Positions 14,594-24,000 of a stretch of 33,240 bases of DNA are shown one piece after another. How positions within the stretch are numbered: the stretch's first letter is position 1; every line of letters begins with the position of its first letter. The notes beneath the pieces were generated by a model. The model was not told where the DNA came from, did no database searches, and saw nothing but the letters and a program-made list of their open reading frames with translations. Source of the DNA: a virus; the IMG/VR virus record IMGVR_UViG_3300017527_000775, positions 1 through 33,240 of that record; one strand, 5' to 3'. A program made the translations under genes and the position numbers.

Positions 14594-16212
14594 TACCTCC
14601 ATTCACAGACGGCAGAGCAAATGGGTTTATCTTTCAACGAGTAATGGTTCCTAGTATTCCTCGAGAAGGGAGGGCTATAGCTTATGTCGAAGGAGGAGTT
14701 CCTAATTATAGTTGGTCTATCACTGGTAGCAATTTCACCCTTGATGATGCTACGACTAGTGTACCTTATAACTTCATTACATGTGCTGCTGATGCAGAAA
14801 TTAACAACTGCGAAGAACTCACAATTACCGACTCCGAAGGAAACGAGACAAGTGTTTACATATGCTGCTGCAGCGGTGTTGTATGCTGTGATGATCCTAG
14901 TTATTCATTTACTTTTGATTATCTGGGCTCAAGCAGAAATATTATTAGAGGACGTTCAGGCATTATTCGAGTAAATGGTGGCTGTCCGCCATTTCAGTGG
15001 GCGACAGATGATACTGATTTTACTTTTGATAATGATTATACTAATAGTAGAATGAATAAGTTAAATGCAGCATTAGGTGATAATAGTGCTGTTGATGTTA
15101 CTATTACAGTTACTGATGCTTGTGGTAATACTGCTGGGAGCGTTGGAGCAGTTGACGGACTGGATGGAGAGATAAATGTAGAAGGAGGACATATAGCAGG
15201 ACTGCCTAATTCTAGTGGGACTGACACAGATGATGTTTGGGATTACAACTGTGGAGATTCAAACTATGCCTTCTTTTTCGAGAGTGAAACTGGACTAGAT
15301 GTAGAACCTGGTGACACGCTTGATATAAGTGTAAATGGAGGAATACCTCTCCACGTTTGGAATAGTTCCAATGCTAGTGCTCTTTCATTCGGTTCAGATG
15401 GATCAGGAGAGGCTTGGGGATATACAGTAGATAACGATGGACTAAGTACTATTAGATTATATGCTAATTCTGGTCAGTCTACTGATGTAACTTCACAAGT
15501 AACAGTTACCGATTCATGTCTCAAGAAGCCTATACATCCTACTGGAGTTGGAGTAATAATAGTTTCGATATTAGCTTGTTGTGGAGGTGGGCCAGCAGCT
15601 TTTGTCCTTGATGATGGAAGTACTCCTGATACTATAGCCCCAGGTGGCAATATTACAGTATATGTATCTGGTGGATGTCCTCCATATACATGGGAAGTTT
15701 CGGGAACTGGTTATAGTTGGCTATATGGATCTACTACAGATGGTACAGAAAATGTTCTGCTATCTGATGCTGGTACATGAGGTAGCGACTATGATGCAGT
15801 TGCATCTCTTACAATTACCGACAGGTGTGATAGTGTAGTTACAGAAGAGATAAGGAGCACTGGTGGAATCTGGATCAAACAGAACTCTAGCAATATTAAT
15901 GGCTGTAATGAGAGTTGTGATGCTAGTTGTCAGGATGCAGGAACCTGTATTGATCCATCTACTCAGTTGACTGTAAATGCAGAAAGATGGACGATGTACT
16001 GGACAGCTTGGTGCAATGTAAACTGTTCAAATAACTACTGGGAAGAAGGTGGCTGTTCAGGTCCAGGAGTCGATGAGTATCCAGACCCTCCTCCGTGTGG
16101 AGACCCTGCTGCTTGTTCATCTACCTATGGTTCTCAAGGTTGTGACTGCGGTGGTCCTACTGGAATCTGTGATGCAAGTTATATGGACTACGAAACTTTC
16201 GGGTGTGCTTAA
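14590..16212 (+). CDS. Cys-rich Ig-like repeat adhesin interrupted by an in-frame TGA
   Basis: The frame encodes 396 residues, then TGA at 15778-15780, then 143 more codons to TAA 16210-16212. It carries four tandem beta-sandwich repeats with the pattern V.GG.PPY.W ... TITVTD.C at about residues 33-84, 126-180, 247-310 and 357-410. The fourth repeat is cut by the TGA, and its closing strand (ASLTITDRC) lies beyond it, which shows one ancestral protein. The last part is unusually Cys-rich (for example CGDPAACSSTYGSQGCDCGG). It is probably an extracellular-face virion adhesin with disulphides. The start may be ATG 14590 or ATG 14644. The TAA overlaps the next ATG. Confidence 0.65.
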
Positions 16213-16559
16213 TGGAACATTTAATTAGTGCGTTTAGGATGCGTGACCTGCAGAATTTAATAACTATCTACCTATGGCTGCAGACTAATGGAAAGTCAGT
16301 CGAGGATCTAAAAGATTATCTGACTAAGGTAAGAGTAGACAGAGAAGAAGCAAGACAGAAGTATATTGAGAAAAGAGAGGAATGGGAAGAGAAGGCAAAA
16401 AAGTGTCCTGAATGTAGCTTCCCTATGTTTATAGAAGCTTTGAGTGAAAATGAGTGCCATTGGACCTGCCCTAATTGTAGATTTGGTGTATACAGAAATG
16501 TATCAAGGAATGATGAACTAAGGGCATATGGACTAATTGGGAAGAGTCCTCCTCCTTAA
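16212..16559 (+). CDS. Zinc-ribbon protein with coiled-coil
   Basis: A 115-aa protein. It has an N-terminal helical region, a charged coiled-coil-like helix rich in E/K/R (from about residue 38), and then a zinc ribbon with two pairs, CPEC and CPNC, separated by about 21 residues. It ends in a Pro-rich tail. The ATG at 16212 overlaps the previous stop (TAATG). A virion-assembly or protein-binding role is possible; zinc binding is likely but the partner is unknown. Confidence 0.6.
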   Translation: MEHLISAFRMRDLQNLITIYLWLQTNGKSVEDLKDYLTKVRVDREEARQKYIEKREEWEEKAKKCPECSFPMFIEALSENECHWTCPNCRFGVYRNVSRNDELRAYGLIGKSPPP

Positions 16560-16585
16560 ACTTATTACAGTTAGAGGTTTAGAAT

Positions 16586-17929
16586 ATGAAAGAGTTTAGT
16601 GTAACGCTTAAAGAAGGAATATTAAGAGGTTTAAGGACTAGTGATACTAATCCTAGAAACACTGAAGCCTTAACAGAGTGTCATAATCTAAAACCTGGGG
16701 CTGGTGATCTAGAATCATATGAGGCTATTACTGATATTAGTGGTGCTCTTAGTGTTAGCTGGCCATATCCTCAGGTGTTTCTAGGTTCAAATTATAGACT
16801 CATTTGCACGAATACTACTGTATATGAGATGGATAGTAGTTGGACACAGACCTCAAAAGTTGTAACAACAGCAGATGACATTTGGGACTTAGCGGATTTT
16901 GGTACTTATTGTTTGCTGGCTAATGGGACGAAACTTGTAGAAATAGATGCTGATGGAGCCTATTCGGCAAATGATAGTTTAACCAACACACCTAGATTTT
17001 TAACTGGCTGTAATTTTAAAGGTCAACTTGTGGCAGGTAATATTAAGACCACATGGCATGGCTGTGGAACGAACTCAGTTATTTGGAGTGCTATTGGAAG
17101 TATAGATTGCACTCCCAATGCTAGTAACATAGCAGGTTTTCGTGAGATGCCTTGGAATGGGACTGTGAAAAGAGTACTTCCATTAGATACCGGAGTAGTA
17201 GTTTATGGAGATAATGGAATAGCTGCGTTGATTCCTAGAGGAACTACTTTCGGATTAAAACCTTTATTAGGTACTGGAATACCTTTTAAAGGAGCTGTGG
17301 CAGGTGATGATAAAGAGCATTTATTTGTAGATCAAGAAGGAACTTTTTGGAAAATAACTGCTGATTTTCAGCTAAAAGAATTGGGCTATAAAGAGTTTGG
17401 TTCTTTGATAGATCTAACTGAGATAATGGTTAGTTATGATACTGGTAAGAAAGAATACTTTATTTGTGATGACAGCTATTCATATCTATTAACAAGGTAT
17501 GGTCTTGGTCAGATGTATCAAAGAGTGACTTCTGTTTGCAATGTAGATGGAGTTACTTATGGTGTATCAGATGATGATAGTGATCTTGAAGGTAGAATTA
17601 TTACTGATACATTAGATTTTGGTGTGAGAGGAATTAAAACTGTTATGACTGTCGAAGCTGGTATCAATCATGCTAGTGGCAGTGATATGCATTTCAGAGC
17701 TGGTTATAGATATAATAAAACCAGTGCGATTACTAACTTAGGTTGGAGATTAGCAAGTCCAGAAGGATTTGCTACGTTAGTAGCTGGCGGGACGGAATTC
17801 AGGATAGGATTGAAAGTAGACAGCTATCTAACTACGAATGTTGACAGTTTAATCGTTAGAGTTAAATTAACTGACAGAAGAACTCTCAAAGGTCCTCCTG
17901 CTCAGTGGATAGGAGCTATAACAGGATGA
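16586..17929 (+). CDS. Putative tail tube/nozzle or stabilisation protein
   Basis: A 447-aa protein that is almost entirely beta. Short repeats such as YRLICTNTTVYEMDSSW, TYCLLANGTKLVEIDADG and LDTGVVVYGDNGIAALIP look like beta-propeller blades. It ends with a separate beta module containing SDMHFRAGYRYN. Podovirus nozzle and packaged-DNA-stabilising proteins have this size and architecture and are encoded between adaptor and internal virion genes, as here. The ATG at 16586 has GAGG upstream. The stop overlaps the next ATG (ATGA). The role is inferred from fold pattern and gene order. Confidence 0.45.
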   Translation: MKEFSVTLKEGILRGLRTSDTNPRNTEALTECHNLKPGAGDLESYEAITDISGALSVSWPYPQVFLGSNYRLICTNTTVYEMDSSWTQTSKVVTTADDIWDLADFGTYCLLANGTKLVEIDADGAYSANDSLTNTPRFLTGCNFKGQLVAGNIKTTWHGCGTNSVIWSAIGSIDCTPNASNIAGFREMPWNGTVKRVLPLDTGVVVYGDNGIAALIPRGTTFGLKPLLGTGIPFKGAVAGDDKEHLFVDQEGTFWKITADFQLKELGYKEFGSLIDLTEIMVSYDTGKKEYFICDDSYSYLLTRYGLGQMYQRVTSVCNVDGVTYGVSDDDSDLEGRIITDTLDFGVRGIKTVMTVEAGINHASGSDMHFRAGYRYNKTSAITNLGWRLASPEGFATLVAGGTEFRIGLKVDSYLTTNVDSLIVRVKLTDRRTLKGPPAQWIGAITG

Positions 17930-18363
17930 TAATAAAACTGTTGCCAGACCAGGTAATGAATTACTGGCCAATGATTAAAGGTGGAATAGAAGCTTCTTTG
18001 CCTCCGGTTACTGGAGATAGTAAGGAGAAGATGAACAATATCTTGATAGAGTTACTTGACGGCAGGTTGGACTGTTGGATAGCTTTTAGAAAAGATATTG
18101 AAGTTGACGTGGTAGCTATAATAATTACCAGCATTTCATATGACAGTAGAGGTGATACTAGCAGTTTGCTGCTATATTGCGTATATGCTCTCAAACAAAC
18201 AGAAGGTCAAGATTGGGTTGAGGGTTATGAAGCACTCAGCAAATATGCAAGAGCTAACAATTGCAGTAGAATGGTAGCTTATTCCAATGATGAGAAAATA
18301 CTTAAAATTGTTGAAAAGTTTGGTGGGGATGCAAGTTATAGGTTCCTATCTATTCCCATATAA
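17926..18363 (+). CDS. GNAT-fold acetyltransferase-like virion-associated protein
   Basis: A 145-aa protein with the outline of a GNAT domain: an N-terminal strand-helix part, a central RKDIEVDVVAIIITSISYD strand pair, LLLYCVYAL, then a helix WVEGYEALSKYARANNCSRM and a late strand/helix (MVAYSNDEKILKIVEKFGGD). The acetyl-CoA loop (Q/R-x-x-G-x-G/A) is not clearly present, so enzymatic activity is doubtful. Similar proteins sit beside internal virion genes in podoviruses. The ATG at 17926 overlaps the previous TGA; an upstream GTG at 17905 is less likely. The TAA overlaps palindrome copy 8. Confidence 0.5.
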   Translation: MIIKLLPDQVMNYWPMIKGGIEASLPPVTGDSKEKMNNILIELLDGRLDCWIAFRKDIEVDVVAIIITSISYDSRGDTSSLLLYCVYALKQTEGQDWVEGYEALSKYARANNCSRMVAYSNDEKILKIVEKFGGDASYRFLSIPI

Positions 18364-18388
18364 CTATGTTCAATTTTTGAACAAAGAC
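18362..18388. repeat. 27-bp dispersed palindrome, copy 8
   Basis: Left arm AACTATGTTC, centre AATTTTT, right arm GAACAAAGAC. The last two bases depart from consensus, and position 5 gives A against A. It overlaps the preceding stop codon and ends 16 nt before the next ATG, with GAGGAGG between. Confidence 0.92.
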
Positions 18389-18404
18389 GTGAGGAGGATT
18401 TATC

Positions 18405-19574
18405 ATGGGTGGTAGTGGAGGAGGTTCATCTGGAGGAGGAGGTGGAAGTGGCAAGGTTGATTATCCTGACTACATGAAAGCCGTTCATGAAGATTGGTTG
18501 AGGCAAAGTGCTGACGTTATTGATTCAAGTATTGTAGATATTATGAATGCAGCACTTGGTAATTCTCCTTGGTCAGGCGAGAGTCCCTACAATCCTGCTA
18601 CTCCATTAAGTGATGCTTGGACAGCTGTTTGTGCCTATAATACTCTCGTTGATTCGCTCAGCAGTTCATCAGATTGGGTGAGTGCTATAGGTAATGTTCG
18701 TAATGAGATTGATGATAATCTTGTTGATGAGTACTTTGTAAGTGACTCACTGTTAGATAGTTCTGGAGATGTTATTGATGTAACTCCTGAAGATTACGTC
18801 GGATTGAGAGTTGCTGATAGTAAGACTGACATTGATGCAGTTATTGATGACACTTACATTGATGATGATGTAATGGGTTATGCTGACAACCTTCGAGATC
18901 ATGTAGATAATCAAGAGATTCCTAACTTTGAGGCTGGCATGAGAGATATTAATGCTGTTCAAAGTAGTGCTTTCATAGTTGGAAGATCAGTTATTTATAG
19001 CTTCATGAATAGGGACATTGCTAAGTACTCTACTCAACTCCGTGAAGGTCTTCATAAACAGCGTAATGAGATGGTCATGAATGAAACTGGTATGTTTGTA
19101 GACTTGAAGAAAGACGTTAACAAGATGGTTGTTAATGAGACTGAATTGAAGATGCGTATGCGTATGCACAGAAATGATATGATAGTTAATTCTGCTTCTG
19201 AAGTTATTCGAGCTTTGTTAGCTCGTGTAGAGTTCGAACGTACTGTTGCTGCTTTATCTATTGAAGCTAAACGTATTCATATAGTAGCATCGAAAGAAGA
19301 ATCTGATGAACAGTTAGCTATTGATGAGAATGATGCTCAGTGGGACTTAGAAGTATTTCAACACGGAGCTAATTTATTGGCAGCTATTGGTGGTGGTACA
19401 GCTACTCCAAGTTCAGGACAGAAGAAACCTGGAGCTGTAGCTAGTGCACTTGCTGGTGGATTGAGTGGTGCTGCAGCTGGTGCTATGATCGGAGCTCAGA
19501 TGGGAGCTGCGGGTGGTCCTTGGGGAGCTGCTATTGGAGCTGCTGTTGGTATAGGTGCTGCTTTACTTACATAG
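18405..19574 (+). CDS. Internal virion / DNA-ejection protein with glycine zipper
   Basis: A 389-aa protein. It starts with a Gly/Ser-rich linker (residues 2-16), followed by an acidic domain and then a long helical region rich in Met/Asn/Arg (about residues 200-310). It ends in a membrane-active glycine zipper (about 340-389, with GAAAGAMIGAQMGAAGG and GAAIGAAVGIGAALL). This arrangement fits podovirus ejection proteins that leave the capsid and insert into the cell envelope to form a DNA conduit. The ATG at 18405 has GAGGAGG upstream, after palindrome copy 8. It is followed 9 nt later by another virion gene. Confidence 0.6.
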   Translation: MGGSGGGSSGGGGGSGKVDYPDYMKAVHEDWLRQSADVIDSSIVDIMNAALGNSPWSGESPYNPATPLSDAWTAVCAYNTLVDSLSSSSDWVSAIGNVRNEIDDNLVDEYFVSDSLLDSSGDVIDVTPEDYVGLRVADSKTDIDAVIDDTYIDDDVMGYADNLRDHVDNQEIPNFEAGMRDINAVQSSAFIVGRSVIYSFMNRDIAKYSTQLREGLHKQRNEMVMNETGMFVDLKKDVNKMVVNETELKMRMRMHRNDMIVNSASEVIRALLARVEFERTVAALSIEAKRIHIVASKEESDEQLAIDENDAQWDLEVFQHGANLLAAIGGGTATPSSGQKKPGAVASALAGGLSGAAAGAMIGAQMGAAGGPWGAAIGAAVGIGAALLT

Positions 19575-19583
19575 GAGGATAAA

Positions 19584-20057
19584 ATGGCTGATTTTTGGTC
19601 ACAACTAAATACGATGTTAGCTAATCCTAACACACAAAGGTTTATGGCTGGATTGGGAACTCAGATTGATCCTGAAGGAGTTGGAGGAGCTATAGGTGTT
19701 CCTACATCAAAAGCTATTCAACGTCAGCAATATCAGAAAGCTACTGCAAAACAGCAAGGGAAACAAGATCAGCTTTTTGAACTTGCAAGAAGAATTCTTT
19801 CTGGAACTGAAGGTTTTACTCCAGCTGGTTCGAGAGGTTTTAGTAAGATGTCATTCGCTCCAGGTAAAGAAGGTCTTGGAGAGATAAGTGCTTCTTATGA
19901 CGTTGGAAGAGATGAAGGTAGCTTTACTCCTTCTATAAATCAACCAGCTAATCCAGTTGATACTGGAACTGCTGGAGGTACTGGGACATCTATAGATGTT
20001 ACAAGTTCACCTAATCGTCCACAGTTTAACATGACGGACTTGTTCCCTCTTCAATAG
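19584..20057 (+). CDS. Internal virion protein, N-terminal half (frameshift candidate)
   Basis: A 157-aa product starting MADFWSQLNTMLANPNTQRF, with GGAGG before the ATG. The central part is helical and Gln/Lys-rich; the C-terminal part is Pro/Gly/Thr-rich. It reaches TAG at 20055-20057 after NMTDLFPLQ. The +1 frame is open from 20035 and carries on as a 300-aa helical protein (LFNSPAGLNAADLAGLDPEL) with no usable start of its own. The two are therefore probably one protein of about 465 aa. Either a programmed +1 shift occurs (CTT-C before TAG) or there is an indel, for example in the CCC run at 20045-20047. Confidence 0.6.
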   Translation: MADFWSQLNTMLANPNTQRFMAGLGTQIDPEGVGGAIGVPTSKAIQRQQYQKATAKQQGKQDQLFELARRILSGTEGFTPAGSRGFSKMSFAPGKEGLGEISASYDVGRDEGSFTPSINQPANPVDTGTAGGTGTSIDVTSSPNRPQFNMTDLFPLQ

Positions 20058-20976
20058 CCCTGCTGGTTTGAATGCTGCCGATCTAGCAGGGCTAGACCCA
20101 GAACTGGTAGCGCAACTTTCTAAACAGGGAGTTGCCGAACAAGAGCTATTACAAAGATCTCTTCAGCAGATTATGGAGAGCTCTCAGTTGAAGGATATTA
20201 GTGCTTTTCGTAGAGCTCAAACTGGTAAGCTTGAACGTGAGGGTGATCCTAGATTTATGATGATGAGTAAGCAAATTGATCTCATGAAACATCCTCAAGA
20301 GATTGAATTGATGAAGGGGCAAGTTGAGAGAATGAAGAGTCAGAATCAACTTTCTAATGCTCAAGCTCAAGAAATCACTGGTATGTTAGATTTGAAACAA
20401 CTCTTGATGGGCTATAATATAGAGAAGACTTCTGCTGAAGCAAGAACTGAAAGAGAAATGCTTAGTGCTGATAAAGGAAGAGTTGAAGCTAGGACTAAGT
20501 ATTTAGGCTCACTTGCTGAGAATCTCGATGCTCAAACTTCTGAATATGTAGATGTAGTTCTTGCTGGTGAGAAAGGTAAAGCTCGTATTAGAGATATTAT
20601 GGGTAGCGGTGGTGAGGGTACACAAGCAGCTAAATTGAAAGAAGCCTCTCGTAAGTGGTGGTCTGATATGGAGTTGAAAAGTGATGATGCTGAGCTTTAT
20701 ATAACTGGTAATATGGGTAGTCCGGAATCAGCTGCTATGCATAGTAGATTCAATAGATTTTCTAACAAACCTTATATGTTTATCTGGGATGAGGATGAAG
20801 GGGAAACTGTTAAGGTTCCATTGCCAGTCGTTGGCAGAAATCGATTGACTGCTAAGAAGGTTTATAGAGCTGCCAAGAAGAATAATATGACTGTTAAGGA
20901 TTACTTGGCAATAAGAAGAATTATCGATCCTGAGCAATATCCACCTGGCATGATTCCTAAAGCTACTCCAGGTTAA
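20035..20976 (+). CDS. Internal virion protein, C-terminal half (no own start)
   Basis: This frame opens at 20035, just after TGA 20032-20034. The first candidate start is TTG 20068, without a ribosome-binding site, which argues that translation enters from the upstream gene. The product is long, helical and Gln/Lys/Glu-rich, with coiled-coil character (for example KGQVERMKSQNQLSNAQAQE), typical of internal virion proteins. It stops at TAA 20974-20976. The same frame then continues for 19 codons, TKASSKYDLNRYLGSGDVF, to TAA 21033-21035, just before palindrome copy 9. That spacing is the usual one for gene ends here, so the first TAA may also be internal. Confidence 0.5.
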   Translation, partial: RTCSLFNSPAGLNAADLAGLDPELVAQLSKQGVAEQELLQRSLQQIMESSQLKDISAFRRAQTGKLEREGDPRFMMMSKQIDLMKHPQEIELMKGQVERMKSQNQLSNAQAQEITGMLDLKQLLMGYNIEKTSAEARTEREMLSADKGRVEARTKYLGSLAENLDAQTSEYVDVVLAGEKGKARIRDIMGSGGEGTQAAKLKEASRKWWSDMELKSDDAELYITGNMGSPESAAMHSRFNRFSNKPYMFIWDEDEGETVKVPLPVVGRNRLTAKKVYRAAKKNNMTVKDYLAIRRIIDPEQYPPGMIPKATPG

Positions 20977-21040
20977 ACAAAAGCTAGTAGTAAATATGAC
21001 CTTAATAGATATTTAGGTTCTGGAGATGTATTCTAATTAT

Positions 21041-21067
21041 AACTATGTTCGAAATTTGAACGGAGTT
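21041..21067. repeat. 27-bp dispersed palindrome, copy 9
   Basis: Left arm AACTATGTTC, centre GAAATTT, right arm GAACGGAGTT. The variant bases in the right arm create GGAG (21062-21065), which has the correct 6-nt spacing to be the ribosome-binding site of ATG 21072. Here the palindrome itself is the translation signal. Confidence 0.95.
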
Positions 21068-21071
21068 GAAA

Positions 21072-24000
21072 ATGGCTATAGATATATTGGAAGAGATTAG
21101 AAAGCGTAGAACTGCTCAAAGTCTTGATCTTGATGATGATCTTGATGCAGACGATATTTTTGCTGAGGCAGGAATTGGCACTGTTGAGAAACCTACTTAT
21201 CGTAAAGGACCTTCAGTTGGTGAAGAGCTTCTACGTGGATCAGAAGCTGCAGCCACATTAGCTACTGGTATTCCAGCTATGATATTAGGTGGATTAGCAG
21301 GTGGAACAGCACCACTATTTGGAATGGATCCTGAAGAAACTCTTGAGACTATTCAAAGTACTTTAACCTATCCTTTTGGATTAAAGGAGCCTACGAAGAT
21401 TGAAGAGAAAGTTGTTTCAATTGCTATGAAACCTTTTGAAATGATTAGAGAGTCAGCTGATTTCTGGGGACATAAAGTTGTCGATATGGGCACTGAGAGA
21501 GGTTGGCATCCAGAAATAACTGCTAACATAGGTGCATTGGTAGCTATTGCTGTTGAAGGTGGTGCAGTGCTAGGTGGGCCGAAAGCAGCTAAAACAGCTA
21601 ACGTAAAATGGCTACAGCCTTATAGAGCCAAGTTACGTAAGATTAGAGCTAACGCTAAAGCTGCTGCTGAAGCTGCTGAAGCTGAGCCAAGAGGGACTAG
21701 ACCCTTTCAGCAATTTCTAGATGGTGAAACTCCTCCTCCGCTGAAAAGTCAAAAGTATATTGACAAACTTATGGATTTGGAAGCTGAGATGATGAAGGAT
21801 CCTCGAATGGCTACTTTGGTAGAGCAGTATGTTGAGAATATGAAAGCTGGTGGACCTGGAGCACCTGGAGTTACTACGCCAGTTCAGCCAAAGTTACTTG
21901 GTCAGCAAGGTGAAATTGCTGCAGGAGCTATTAGATTACCAGAGTTCATGGATAGACCTATTAAGCCAGTCTCACAACGTTTAGCGGAAATGAGAGCTAG
22001 GAGAAGAACTACTACTGAAGATTACTTTGGTAGATTTGTCGAAGAGCCAGTTGATCCAGTTCTTGAAGCTACGTTAGAAGTCTTTGAACAGTGGGAAAGA
22101 TCACTTGGTAAGGATCCTAGTGATTTTCCTCGACGAAAATTAAGTGAGATTACAGCTAGCCAAAGAATTGATTGGCTGAGGAGGAGACGTGGTACAACTG
22201 CTGATGATTATCGAGTGAAAGCTACTGAAAGTGATATTACACTTACTGAACAGCTCCGTCAAGATAGACTTGGTGAGATAGACGAGATGATTGAGAGGAT
22301 TTCTAAAGAAGATGCTAGTGATCCTAGGTTAGATATACTTCGTCGTGATCGAGAACGCTTGATGAGAGAAGGAGAAGCTCGACCATTTCGTACTGGTGAA
22401 ACTGAAGTTAAGGTTGACATTACTAAAGATGGAGAAACTATCAAAGCTGATGTTGGAGAGATTGATTCGAGTACTAATTTACGCTATGATGGTGAGTTTG
22501 TAGGTCAACATAGCTGGACCTATATGGAGAAAGGTAGAGAAACTACTTTCATCTCAAAGACTAAAAACAGAGCAGAAGTCGAAAGTATGTTGAGTGATAA
22601 GCTGCTTGAATATGAAAGAACTAGTGGTAAACTCACAACTACTCCGCAATCACAAGCTGATAAATATGGAATAGAATATCGTGGTAGTGAAGAAGCTAAA
22701 ATGTGGCAGCTGCCGCCAGAGATCGAGAAGCAACTACTTAAAGAAAAGCGTATGATGCCTACTGATGAAGAGTTCAGAAAAGGTTGGGAAGTAGTTGAAG
22801 AAGAGCATATTTTCTGGGACCCTCAAACTGGAGAAGAGTTCCGTGCTTCGTCAGCCAGAGCCGTAGGTGATGAGCTGAAGTTTCATAGAGCTGAAGTAGC
22901 TGCACGATCAGCTGTTAATGAAGTTTATAACATTGACAAGTTTCAAGAGTACTTTGAGAGTTGGAAAGCTGGCAATAATCAGATAAATTTAGGTGATCTG
23001 AAAGAACGTTTAGTTGACCATCTCGAGAATGTTCCTGATAGAATATTTGAAACAAGTGCTGACATAATAGACTATCAATCTCGTGGTGATATGCTGATTG
23101 GAGAAATCAATAAAGAGATGCGAAAGGCTATGCCTGAAGCTCCTCCAGAAGTTGCTGAAGCTCCTCCAGTAGGCCAATTAAGAAAACGCAGAACTCGTGA
23201 GATAGAAGCTTCTATTGAGGAGAAAGTAGATATCGGTGATAAACTGAGTCCTGAAGCCAGAAATGCTTATCGCACTTATAAAGAGTTTCAAGAGTATGCT
23301 ACTGAAACTAGTGAAGCTAGAAACCTAAGCGAAGTAGGAAGTGATTTAGCTACTCTTCTTGATGAAAGAGGAAGTTTTTCACTTGAGAAGATGAATCATG
23401 TTCAAAAAGCAGCTTTGCAGAGATTGACAGCTGATGCTAAGAGGCTTGGGAAGGATCTTAGTGAGGTGTTGAGAAGAGCTGGTTTTGATGAGGCTACGAT
23501 TGCTGCTATTAGGAAGATGACTGAAGATGTAACTCAAAAAGTTGAACCTGAAAGAGGTATGCCTCCGAAGAATGTAGCTGTGGTTAGCGATGTGCCAGGT
23601 GATACAATCTGGAATCAAAGAAAGACTAATAAGAAATTACAAAAACTACCTACTTATGTTAGTGAGATCAAGCAGCTATTTGAAGCTAACGAATTGAAAG
23701 GAAGAAGAATATTTGAAGGTATTGAAAACCCTATAAGGACTTTTGAAGAAGCTGGTTTGAAAGAGCTAATCTATTATCCTTATAGAGTTGCTGAGAAAAC
23801 TGCAAGAGTTGAATGGAATGCTGTTAAGAAACAGATTTCGAGTTTACGTAAAAGTGTTCCAAGTAAAAGTGGTAAGCGTATTGGAGCTTATGCTATGGGT
23901 CAGCAAAAGCATGGAGTTAAACTGATGCAAGAGATGGGAGTTGATATTCCTGCTTTGACTGAAGCTGAGCTTGCAGCTTATAATCAAATGAGAGCTGGTT

